DNA of 5,471 nt, taken from positions 1-5,471 of the forward strand of contig VBLM01000335.1 of assembly GCA_005879095.1 (NCBI GenBank), written 5' to 3'. The translations under genes and the position numbers were made by a program. The notes beneath the pieces are model-generated. The model had not been told where the DNA came from. It saw only the letters and a list, made by a program, of their open reading frames with translations, and searched no databases. This document shows positions 1 to 5,471 of the stretch, in pieces (the stretch's first letter is position 1; every line of letters starts with the position of its first letter). This DNA is from Deltaproteobacteria bacterium (GTDB taxonomy: Bacteria > Myxococcota > Myxococcia > Myxococcales > 40CM-4-68-19).

Positions 1-1722
1 AATCTCGCCAAACCGGGCACCGATACGCCGCAGTTCATGCGCCGCGCCGCGGCGGTCGAGGCGCATGAGTTCGCCCACCTCTGGTTCGGCGATCTGGTGA
101 CCACTGCCTGGTGGGACGACCTGTGGCTCAACGAAGCGTTCGCCACCTGGGCCACGCCGAAGACGCTGGAACGATTCGCGCCCGCCTGGGGCGAGCCGGC
201 CGAGCGCACGGCGTCGATGGTCCACGCCATGAACGCCGACAGCCTGCTCTCCGCGCGCCGCATCCGGCAGCCGATCGAGTCGGAGGGCGACATCCGCAAC
301 GCCTTCGACGCCATCACCTACAACAAGGGCGCGGCGGTGATCGGCATGTTCGAGGAGTGGGCCGGGGCCGAGCCGTTCCGCAAGGGCGTCAAGCGCTACC
401 TGACCGAGCACGCCGACGGCAACGCGACGGCGAAGGAATTCCTCGCGGCCATCTCGGCCGAATCGGGCAAGGACGTGGCGACCCCGTTTTCGACGTTCCT
501 CGATCAAGGCGGCGTTCCGCTGGTGACCGCGAAGCTCGTCTGCGAGGGCGGCAAGGGTCGCCTGACGCTGTCGCAGACGCGATACGTGCCGATCGGGGCG
601 GGGCAGGCGCGCGAGCAGGTCTGGCAGGTCCCGGTCTGCGCGCGGACCAACGCCGGACGGTTTTGTATGCTTTTGACAGACAAGTCCGGCGCGCTCGATC
701 TCGGCGCCTGCCCGCAGTGGGTGGCGCCCAACGCGGACGCTTCCGGCTACTACCGGAGCGCGCTCGATGACGACGCGGTCGCACGGCTGACCAAGAACGT
801 CGCGCAGCTGAGCGCGCCGGAGCGGATGCTCTTCTTCGCCGACGTCGACGCGGCCACTCACGCAGGGTCACTCGAGCTGTCGCGCTTGCTCCAACTCGCG
901 CAGACGCTGGCTTCCGACAGGGAGCGCCATGTGGTCGAGATGCTGCTGCCGCCGCTTGCGTACGTGCGCGCGCGCGGGCTGCTCACCGACGAGTCGCTGG
1001 CGAAGTTCGGCGCCTTCGTCCGCGACACGTTCGGCAAACGCGCCCAGACGCTCGGGTGGACGGAGAAGAAGGGCGAGCCCGACGACGTCCGCATCCTGCG
1101 GCCGTCGCTGTTGCGCATCGTCGGCGACGAAGGCGGAGAGTTGGAGGTGCGCACTGACGCGCAGAAACTGGCGCTGCGCTGGCTCGCCGATCACAAGGCG
1201 GCCACCCCGGAGCTGGCGTCGGCCGCGCTCTACCTCGCCGCCATCGACGGCGACGCGCTGCTTTTCGACAAGCTGCACGAGGCGGCGAAGGCGGAGACCG
1301 ATCGTCTCGATCGTCAGCGCATCCTCGACGCGCTCGGCTCGTTCCGCGATCCGGAGCTGGCCCAGAAGGCCTTCGCCATCTTCCTCTCCGACGACTTCGA
1401 GCCGCGCGAAGCGATCGCGCTGGTGTGGGGCGCGGCCGGCGATCCGCGCACGCGCGAAGCCGCGCTCTCGTTCGTGGAGAAGAACTTCGACGCCATCGCG
1501 GCGAAGATGCCGCACGACTATCCCTCGTCGTTGCCTGGAATCGGGGCCGGATTCTGCGACGAGGAGCATGCGGTCGCTCTGGCGCAATTCTTCCGGCCGC
1601 GCGCCGGGCAATTCCCCGGTACGGAGCGAAAGCTCGCGCAGGCGATGGAATCGGTGCGCCAGTGCGCCGCGTTCCGCGAGAAGGAAGTGCCGGGGCTGGT
1701 GCAATATCTCAAGAGCCGATGA
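1..1722 (+). CDS. M1-family zinc aminopeptidase, C-terminal part (5' end outside window)
   Basis: Removes N-terminal amino acids from peptides using one catalytic zinc ion. The frame is open from base 1, so the 573 residues seen are the C-terminal two thirds of a protein that is usually about 850-900 residues. The ATG at 37 is internal, because catalytic-domain sequence already precedes it. Zinc site: HEFAH at visible residues 22-26, followed by NEAFA with the third ligand E45, in the HExxH-x18-E spacing of gluzincins. The WFGDLVT and WLNEAFATW flanks are typical of M1. Y107 in ITYNKGA matches the transition-state tyrosine. From the GYYRS motif (about residue 249) onward the sequence fits the helical ERAP1_C-like domain. 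The GAMEN exopeptidase motif should lie upstream, outside the window. No frame break is seen. The stop is 3 bp from the stop of the convergent receiver gene. Cell location cannot be judged without the N-terminus. The family is certain; substrate preference is unknown. Confidence 0.95.
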   Translation, partial: NLAKPGTDTPQFMRRAAAVEAHEFAHLWFGDLVTTAWWDDLWLNEAFATWATPKTLERFAPAWGEPAERTASMVHAMNADSLLSARRIRQPIESEGDIRNAFDAITYNKGAAVIGMFEEWAGAEPFRKGVKRYLTEHADGNATAKEFLAAISAESGKDVATPFSTFLDQGGVPLVTAKLVCEGGKGRLTLSQTRYVPIGAGQAREQVWQVPVCARTNAGRFCMLLTDKSGALDLGACPQWVAPNADASGYYRSALDDDAVARLTKNVAQLSAPERMLFFADVDAATHAGSLELSRLLQLAQTLASDRERHVVEMLLPPLAYVRARGLLTDESLAKFGAFVRDTFGKRAQTLGWTEKKGEPDDVRILRPSLLRIVGDEGGELEVRTDAQKLALRWLADHKAATPELASAALYLAAIDGDALLFDKLHEAAKAETDRLDRQRILDALGSFRDPELAQKAFAIFLSDDFEPREAIALVWGAAGDPRTREAALSFVEKNFDAIAAKMPHDYPSSLPGIGAGFCDEEHAVALAQFFRPRAGQFPGTERKLAQAMESVRQCAAFREKEVPGLVQYLKSR

Positions 1723-1725
1723 GGG

Positions 1726-2091
1726 TCAGTCGCGCAGGACTTCTTCGATGCGCGCGAGCAGATCGGCCGAGCGGAACGGTTTCTCCAGCCAGCGCACGCC
1801 GGGCTGACCGAGGAATTCCTGCGCCTCGGCGCTGCCCGCGCCTCCGGTGAGAAAGAGCATGCGGCGAGGTGCCGAGGGATCGACGCGCGCCAGCTCGCCG
1901 CGCAGCCAGATGCCGTCGCGGTCGGGCATGTGCAGGTCGGTGAGGATCACGTCGTAGCGCTCGCCGCTCTGCATCAGCTGAAGGGCGCCCTGGGCCGATC
2001 GCTGGACGGCCACCTCGTGCGCGGGCGAAAGCATGCGGCGGATCATCAGGCCGACCATCGGGTCGTCGTCGATCACCAGGATGCGCGCCAC
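1726..2091 (-). CDS. Stand-alone response-regulator receiver domain protein (CheY-like)
   Basis: A single phosphoacceptor domain with no output domain, expected to take phosphate from a histidine kinase and act through protein contacts. From GTG at 2091 it has 121 residues: β1 ILVIDDD with acidic pair D8/D9, phosphoacceptor D52 in LTDLHMPDRDG, switch T82 in FLTGG, and K104 in WLEKPF. All five key residues are present, so it should be phosphorylatable. The start is uncertain. An in-frame ATG at 2160 would add 23 residues (144 in total), and the frame stays open to 2313, but that would overlap the divergent protease gene. I prefer GTG 2091 because receivers commonly begin two or three residues before β1 and because it leaves a 78-bp divergent intergenic region. 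Neither start has a clear Shine-Dalgarno sequence. No kinase is encoded in the window, so its partner is unknown (orphan). It could act like CheY, DivK or Spo0F; the sequence does not decide. Confidence 0.9.
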   Translation of the reverse strand: MARILVIDDDPMVGLMIRRMLSPAHEVAVQRSAQGALQLMQSGERYDVILTDLHMPDRDGIWLRGELARVDPSAPRRMLFLTGGAGSAEAQEFLGQPGVRWLEKPFRSADLLARIEEVLRD

Positions 2092-2169
2092 CAGTTCACA
2101 CTGGGAGGGGCGGCGGGCGGTGTCAAGGAGCTTGCCTAACGCGCCTTCCGCGTCGAACATGGGGCTACC

Positions 2170-3582
2170 GTGCTCGCGTTCCTCTTCATCGCGGCGGCAT
2201 CGACGGTGGCGGTGCTGCCCGTCGAGCCGCGCGCCGGAGTGCTTCAGCCTGCGGACGCGGCGGCGATCAGCGTCGAAATCCGCGAGGCCGCGCGCGCCGC
2301 GCTGGCGCCGCACGGGTACGAGATCGTCGAGGCGCAGGGAGATGTCGCCGCCGCCTTGAAAGAGGGCGCGGTCGCGGCGCTCTTCGGCCGAGCCGCGCAG
2401 ATGGAGGGCGCGACCGTCGTCGCCGTCGGAGTCTACAAGCCAGGCTCGGGCGCGCCGGCAGGAGTCGCGCGGCTGGTCGGCATCGGCATCGCGCAGCTCC
2501 GCGAGGATGCTCGCGCGAAGATTCCGAAACTCGTCACCAGCGCGCTCGGCCTGACGCCGGCGACCCCGGAGCCGCCGCAGACGCGAGGGACGCTGCGGAT
2601 TCCCGGTGAAAGGCCTCAGGCGAGTGACAGGCCTCAGGCCTCAGGCGTCAGGCCTCAGGAAAAGCCTCCGGAACCTCCGCCCGCGCAACCTTCTCCGCCT
2701 CCGCCGCCTCCTCCCGCGAACGAAGATCCGCTGGTCACCCTGATCCGCGAAGTCACCGCCGACGTCGAGCAGCTGCGCGGACTCAAGCGCAAGCAGAACC
2801 TCAGGATCATGATCCTCGACGACAAGCTCTTTTCCAAAGCGGTTCACGAGCGGGCAAAGCAGGAGCTGACGCCCGCGATCGTGGCCGCGGAGCGCGCGCG
2901 CTGGACCGCGTTCGACCTCGCGCCGCCCGGCTCTGATCCGGCGAAGATCCTGCTCGACGTCCTCGACGAGCAGGTGGCGGGCTTCTACGATCCGTTCAGC
3001 AAACAGTTGATCGTGCGCAAGACGGTGCCGGCTTCCGCAGCGGGCGCCGAGCTGCGCATCGTGCTGGCCCACGAGATCGAGCATGCGCTGCAGGATCAGA
3101 ATTTCGGCATCCCCGAGATGAAGTCGCTGCCCGACGATGACGTGCGGCTGGCGCGCACCGCGCTTTTCGAGGGCGATGCGATGGCAGTCATGACCGCGTA
3201 TGGAGCGCGCCATGCGCATAAACCGGTCAAGGCCGCCATCGCCGCGGGCGCCGCGATGCTGCGCGCGGTCGACGCCGAGACGCTGCTGCGCATCAGCGGC
3301 AAGTCGCCGGAGCTGCTCAAAGCGCCCGCGATTTTACGCGAGGAGCTGGTGCTGCCCTACGCAGCGGGATTCGCGCTCGTGCGCTCGTCGACAGGATGTT
3401 CAAGAACCCGCCGGTCTCGTCGCACCAGGTTCTGCATCCGGAGGCGTACTTCGTCGGCGAGCTGCCGGTGTCGCTGCCGATGCCGGTCGCGCCTCCGGGG
3501 ACGCGCATCATCGCGACCGGCCGGATGGGCGAGCTCGGTTCGCGCGTCGCGCTCGAGGTCTGCGTCGACAAGGCTGTGGTGA
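2170..3582 (+). CDS. Metallopeptidase N-terminal segment: accessory domain, Pro-rich linker, HEIEH zincin core
   Basis: The GTG at 2170 is the only usable start after the in-frame stop at 2137. Residues 1-18 are hydrophobic (MLAFLFIAAAS...) and look like an export signal, but there is no basic n-region, so the signal may be shortened. Residues about 13-130 (beginning VAVLPVEP) resemble the small α/β domains of the TolB-N/FlgO type; this is a weak fold guess. Residues about 135-180 form a Pro/Gln-rich linker with a run of seven prolines. The peptidase core carries H301-E-I-E-H305 in LAHEIEHALQDQNF, and E334 in FEGDA, 33 residues after H301, is the probable third zinc ligand. The HALQDQ and EGDA signatures belong to a widespread but uncharacterised zincin group. 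Residues after about 405 (to 470) are out of frame, Arg/Ser-rich and not real. The substrate is unknown; an envelope or extracellular location is inferred. The divergent receiver gene starts 78 bp (or 9 bp) away. Confidence 0.85.
   Translation: MLAFLFIAAASTVAVLPVEPRAGVLQPADAAAISVEIREAARAALAPHGYEIVEAQGDVAAALKEGAVAALFGRAAQMEGATVVAVGVYKPGSGAPAGVARLVGIGIAQLREDARAKIPKLVTSALGLTPATPEPPQTRGTLRIPGERPQASDRPQASGVRPQEKPPEPPPAQPSPPPPPPPANEDPLVTLIREVTADVEQLRGLKRKQNLRIMILDDKLFSKAVHERAKQELTPAIVAAERARWTAFDLAPPGSDPAKILLDVLDEQVAGFYDPFSKQLIVRKTVPASAAGAELRIVLAHEIEHALQDQNFGIPEMKSLPDDDVRLARTALFEGDAMAVMTAYGARHAHKPVKAAIAAGAAMLRAVDAETLLRISGKSPELLKAPAILREELVLPYAAGFALVRSSTGCSRTRRSRRTRFCIRRRTSSASCRCRCRCRSRLRGRASSRPAGWASSVRASRSRSASTRLW
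2614..2659. repeat. Heptanucleotide repeat CCTCAGG within protease linker
   Basis: The unit CCTCAGG occurs at 2614-2620, then as four head-to-tail units at 2632-2659 (CCTCAGG, CCTCAGG, CGTCAGG, CCTCAGG). The 10-mer AGGCCTCAGG appears three times, at 2611, 2629 and 2650. On the minus strand this reads as CCTGAGG/CCTGACG. Although the period is 7 nt, it is read through in frame and encodes residues 148-163 of the protease, RPQASDRPQASGVRPQ. It lies in a disordered linker where length change would be tolerated. Confidence 0.85.
3373..3388 (+). repeat. 8-bp perfect tandem repeat at first frame break
   Basis: GCGCTCGT is present twice head to tail, at 3373-3380 and 3381-3388. Before it the protease reads frame 1 (PYAAGFALV); after it frame 3 (LVDRMFKNPP). 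A unit of 8 bp shifts the frame by exactly the observed amount. With one copy the joined protein would read GFALVDRMFKNPP. Confidence 0.8.
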
Positions 3583-3805
3583 AGGACTTCGCTCCGAAGT
3601 GGCTGGGCGACGCGTACACCATCGTCGAGGGGCCCAACCGCGCGCTCTCGCTGCTCTGGACTTCGGCGTGGAGCGGAGAAGCGGCGTCGCACGTCGCGAA
3701 TCTCCTGGTGCTCGAGCAGCCGTGCTGGGAGGACGCGGGCCAGGCCGCGCCGTCGAAGAGCGCCTCGGCCGGAATCGTCACGGCGCTCGCGCACGGAGCT
3801 CGCGC
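3384..3805 (+). CDS. Metallopeptidase middle segment, frame 3 (LHPEAY region)
   Basis: This continues the protease after the first frame break. It reads (A)LVDRMFKNPP, then SSHQVLHPEAYFVGE (LHPEAY encoded at 3432-3449). The PP-S-QVLHP-Y pattern is what I expect downstream of the HExxH core in this protease group, where it closes the peptidase domain. The following stretch (DFAPKWLGDAYTIVEG, LLWTSAWSG, ANLLVLEQPCWED) keeps ordinary globular composition to about 3790, after which frame 3 turns Ala/Arg-rich and implausible. It has no start codon or ribosome site of its own; the ATG at 3396 is an internal methionine. It would therefore not be made unless the frame is continuous in the real genome. 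Confidence 0.7.
3780..3805 (+). repeat. 13-bp near-perfect tandem repeat at second frame break
   Basis: ACGGCGCTCGCGC (3780-3792) is followed directly by ACGGAGCTCGCGC (3793-3805), matching at 12 of 13 bases. A 13-bp unit moves the frame from 3 back to 1, as seen. With one copy the protein would read AGIVTALALRPSLPRPSPP, passing smoothly into the hinge. Confidence 0.7.
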
Positions 3806-4341
3806 TGCGCCCTTCGCTGCCCAGGCCGTCGCCGCCGATCGGCGACGTGCCGCCGCCACCGGCGATCGAGCCGGCGCGCGTCGTCGCCGGTCAGTTCACC
3901 AGTCCGCGGCTGGCGCTCGAAGGCGTACTGCCGGAGGGCTACCAGCAGGACCAGGGAAATCCGGTCGCCGAGCTGTCGATCAAGCGCCCAAACTACGGAC
4001 AGGCGGCGCTCTCCTTCGTCCCCGACACGCTGGCCGGCGACGCGCTCGACGCGTTCTTCGAGGCCGCATCGGGACAGATCGCAACCGCGCAGGGCGGACA
4101 TCTCGCTTTCGCGGGAACCACCCGGCACAAGCTCGCGGGCGCAACCGCCGAGGAGCGCAGCTGGACGATGGAGGGAAATCGCGGGACGGTGCGCATCGAC
4201 GTCGCGCCGTTCTGCAACGGGAAGGCGTCGCTTGCGTTGGTGCGATTCGAGGCCAGCGAGAGCGCGACGGCGGCGTTGGAGCGATTCGCCGAGTCGATCA
4301 GGACGACGGGCCCGGCGCCGGCGTGCGTGGATCTCGAATGA
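3806..4341 (+). CDS. Metallopeptidase C-terminal segment: Pro-rich hinge and α/β domain
   Basis: The frame returns to frame 1 after the 13-bp repeat. A hinge (PSPPIGDVPPPPAIEPARVV) leads into a globular domain of about 150 residues starting GQFTSPRLALEGVLPEGYQ and ending ALERFAESIRTTG with a short Cys-containing tail. The alternation of strands (AALSFVP, GTVRIDVAPFC, ASLALVRFEA) followed by a last helix recalls PsbP/DUF1795-type domains, often found as accessory domains on exported bacterial proteins. No diagnostic motif proves this. If translated alone it could start at GTG 3847 (164 residues), but no ribosome site is evident, so an independent gene is less likely than a continuation of the protease. 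The stop is 5 bp from the stop of the convergent lipoprotein gene. Confidence 0.65.
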
Positions 4342-4346
4342 GGTGA

Positions 4347-4892
4347 TCAGCAGTGCGTCGGGTTGGGCCCGCAGAGACACGCGCATGACTTGTCGTCGCC
4401 GCACACCGGCGTGACGCGCACTTCGGCGCGGCCGGTACGACCGTCGATGTCCTGGACGTCGACGCGCAGGATCGCGCTGCGATTGACGACGCCGACGTGC
4501 AGCGCGTCGGGACAGGCGGGAATGTTCGGGGTCTGAAAGATATCCGGCGGCCAGAAATATCCGGCTTGCTCGTCGACGAGGTCGGCGTTGCGCTGATCGA
4601 GGTTGGTCAGCGGACTGCCGCTCGCGGGATCGATCAACTCCGCCGCCGACAACAGGCAGCGGTTGAGGTTCGTCGCCGCCACGCCCGCGTAGATGACGAA
4701 CCCGCCCTGCGGCGGCCTCTGCAATTGCAGGGAGTCCCCGTCGTGCAAGGCGTGGAGATTGCCGGCGCCGTCAGCGGCGATGGGCAAGAGCGCAACCGGT
4801 CTGGCCGCGTCACCGACGATGCCGCAGGGCGGATGCGGCGATGTTCGCGGACAGCTGAAGAACGCCAGCAGCGCCGCGACTTTCAGAAGCAC
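4347..4892 (-). CDS. Small exported, probably lipid-anchored, Cys-rich protein of unknown function
   Basis: GTG at 4892 gives 181 residues beginning MLLKVAALLAFFSC: a basic residue, a hydrophobic stretch, then Cys14. This looks like a lipoprotein signal, though FFSC fits the lipobox consensus imperfectly. The same frame runs open upstream to 5105, but those 71 residues are Arg/Ser-rich and overlap the monooxygenase, so they are rejected. The mature part has no enzyme motif I recognise. It reads as β-rich: a LQLQRPPQGGFVIYAGVAATNLN stretch, a DLVDEQ...NIPACPD segment, ILRVDVQDIDGRTGRAEVRVTP, then a tail with five Cys (VCGDDKSCACLCGPNPTHC). The RPPQGG and D-DGR-A-V-V-P pattern with a Cys-rich end recalls lipoproteins I associate with myxobacteria (family recall only). 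It follows the monooxygenase-like gene on the same strand, so co-transcription and a joint envelope role are likely. No Shine-Dalgarno sequence is visible before the GTG. Confidence 0.7.
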   Translation of the reverse strand: MLLKVAALLAFFSCPRTSPHPPCGIVGDAARPVALLPIAADGAGNLHALHDGDSLQLQRPPQGGFVIYAGVAATNLNRCLLSAAELIDPASGSPLTNLDQRNADLVDEQAGYFWPPDIFQTPNIPACPDALHVGVVNRSAILRVDVQDIDGRTGRAEVRVTPVCGDDKSCACLCGPNPTHC

Positions 4893-5471
4893 GTCGCGGA
4901 TCGGCGGAGTCGGCGCACTCCTGCGCCGCCATGCTGTACGTGCAGCGGAAAAAGATGCCTCCGCCCTGCGCGACCGGTACGCCGATGTCGCGCACGAAAG
5001 GCGGGTCGGCCCACTGCGTCGAGGTATAAAATTGCGCACCGGGCTGGTTCTGTGCGTCTGAAGAAAAGATCTCGAAGCGCGTTCCTCTCGAGTGGAAGTG
5101 GCCATTGGCGGCGATGATGGTCACCGGCTGCCGCGCGAATCGGCACGTCTGCGCGAACGTGACGCCGCTGTCGCCGGGACAGATGCGGATGTTCTGGTCG
5201 GTGGCGAAGACGGTGCCCAGCTCCTGAAGATTCGCGACGGTCGTCTGTTCGAAGTTGACGATCGCCTTGCCGCGGCCCGGCGTCTGCTGCGTCTGCGCGT
5301 TGACGAAGTGCGACTGCAGCATCAGCTTCTCGCCCGGCGTGAACTTGTGCGCGACGCCGGCGGGCAGCGTCCAGTCGACGACGTCGCCGCCCTCCTGCGA
5401 GTTCATCACCAGCGGCCAGTCCGCCCAGTTGCCCGACTTCCAGCATTCGCCGCCGTCGACGACCGCGCCGT
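4810..5471 (-). CDS. Copper type II ascorbate-dependent monooxygenase-like protein (PHM/DBH-like), C-terminal part, 3' end apparently damaged
   Basis: The frame is open from the window edge, and residues before the GTG at 5409 (GGECWKSGNWADWPLVMNSQ) clearly belong to the protein, so the true start is outside. Family members bind two copper ions in twin β-domains and hydroxylate substrates with O2 and a reductant; bacterial substrates are largely unknown. Visible ligands: H in LMLQSHFVN (5308-5310), resembling the third His of the first copper site, and the HxH pair in NGHFHSRG (5098-5100 and 5092-5094), resembling the two His of the second site. IFFRCTYSM (from about 4956) fits the last β-strands. 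The Met/His-containing motif that should complete the second site, roughly 30 residues further on, is not found in any frame. After about 4897 the frame becomes implausible and overlaps the lipoprotein gene by 83 nt up to its stop at 4810. Scattered Cys pairs suggest an exported, disulfide-bonded protein. Family fairly sure, activity doubtful. Confidence 0.75.
   Translation of the reverse strand, partial: GAVVDGGECWKSGNWADWPLVMNSQEGGDVVDWTLPAGVAHKFTPGEKLMLQSHFVNAQTQQTPGRGKAIVNFEQTTVANLQELGTVFATDQNIRICPGDSGVTFAQTCRFARQPVTIIAANGHFHSRGTRFEIFSSDAQNQPGAQFYTSTQWADPPFVRDIGVPVAQGGGIFFRCTYSMAAQECADSADPRRASESRGAAGVLQLSANIAASALRHRR

Larger units (their letters stand above)
2170..4341 (+). pseudogene. 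Twice frame-disrupted gene for a multidomain exported HExxH metallopeptidase
   Basis: One gene is read from three successive open segments: frame 1 (2170 to about 3380), frame 3 (about 3384 to 3792) and frame 1 again (about 3806 to 4341). The unit is one gene because the pieces join into a sensible protein order (N-terminal domain, linker, zincin core, LHPEAY region, C-terminal domain) and both ends share one frame. The first break lies in an 8-bp perfect tandem repeat (3373-3388) and the second in a 13-bp near-perfect tandem repeat (3780-3805). Dropping one copy of each leaves 2151 nt, a continuous protein of about 716 residues. As written, ribosomes would stop at 3582, losing the C-terminal half of the peptidase domain and the last domain. 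Whether it is a real pseudogene or an assembly/read error cannot be told from one sequence. G/C-rich third positions are kept across all three segments, which argues for recent damage or error rather than old decay. Confidence 0.75.

Noticed and set aside
673..678. TTGACA hexamer in a locally A+T-rich patch of the aminopeptidase gene, suggesting an internal promoter
   Set aside because: No plausible -10 element follows at 16-18 bp and no gene starts nearby. The patch encodes an ordinary strand (RFCMLLTDKS).
868..1704. 278-residue open frame on the minus strand opposite the aminopeptidase
   Set aside because: Antisense shadow with Arg/Leu/Glu-rich, motif-free sequence; the plus-strand frame has clear M1 motifs.
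929..1807. Long Arg/Ser-rich open frame on the plus strand (292 residues)
   Set aside because: Composition is dominated by Arg and Ser, typical of an out-of-frame shadow in G+C-rich DNA. It overlaps the well-supported aminopeptidase throughout.
2092..2313. N-terminal extension of the receiver protein up to the ATG at 2313
   Set aside because: It is rich in Arg and Asp, shows no domain and would run deep into the divergent protease gene, whose frame there is coding-like.
3373..3400. Programmed ribosomal frameshift as explanation for the first frame break
   Set aside because: No slippery heptamer and no obvious reason for one; the tandem 8-bp repeat explains the shift exactly.
3200..4414. 404-residue plus-strand open frame spanning the protease region in frame 2
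   Set aside because: Arg/Ser/Ala-rich shadow. The recognisable protein sequence switches between frames 1 and 3, never frame 2.
4883..5446. 187-residue minus-strand frame over the monooxygenase, whose stop overlaps the lipoprotein start
   Set aside because: The start/stop overlap looks operon-like, but the sequence is Arg-rich and lacks the copper-binding motifs, which lie in the other frame.
1..5471. A coherent new defence, secretion or biosynthetic system
   Set aside because: The five genes lie on alternating strands with different roles and only one likely operon pair. No toxin, nuclease, reverse transcriptase, transposase or CRISPR feature is visible.

Overview
The window is very G+C-rich with strongly G/C-biased third codon positions. 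It carries secreted or envelope-type enzymes typical of large-genome Gram-negative soil bacteria. The copper-monooxygenase-like protein, the small Cys-rich lipoprotein-like protein beside it and the uncharacterised HExxH protease all resemble proteins I associate with Myxococcota (Deltaproteobacteria). That assignment is an inference from family recall, not a database result.

Layout from left to right: (1) bases 1-1722, plus strand, the C-terminal two thirds of an M1-family zinc aminopeptidase whose start lies outside the window. (2) Bases 1726-2091 (or up to 2160), minus strand, a stand-alone CheY-like receiver protein convergent with the aminopeptidase, only 3 bp between stops. (3) Bases 2170-4341, plus strand, divergent from the receiver, one long gene for a probably exported zinc metallopeptidase with an N-terminal accessory domain, a Pro-rich linker, an HEIEH zincin core and a C-terminal domain. 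Its reading frame is broken twice, in compensating directions. (4) Bases 4347-4892, minus strand, a small exported, probably lipid-anchored, Cys-rich protein convergent with the protease. (5) Bases about 4893-5471, minus strand, upstream of (4) and probably in its operon, the C-terminal part of a copper type II (PHM/DBH-like) monooxygenase-like protein. It runs off the window edge and seems to lack its last segment. No stretch longer than 300 bases is without a gene. I see no tRNA, rRNA, CRISPR array or insertion sequence.

No coherent new multi-gene system is evident. The genes look like independent units (aminopeptidase, orphan receiver, protease) plus a two-gene copper-monooxygenase/lipoprotein pair. 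The most striking signal is at the sequence level. Both frame breaks of the protease gene coincide with short tandem direct repeats (8 bp and 13 bp) whose unit lengths are exactly what is needed to move the frame out and back. Removing one copy of each restores one continuous frame. Together with the damaged 3' end of the monooxygenase gene, this suggests either decay of genes under weak selection or local assembly error. A heptanucleotide repeat also sits inside the protease linker.
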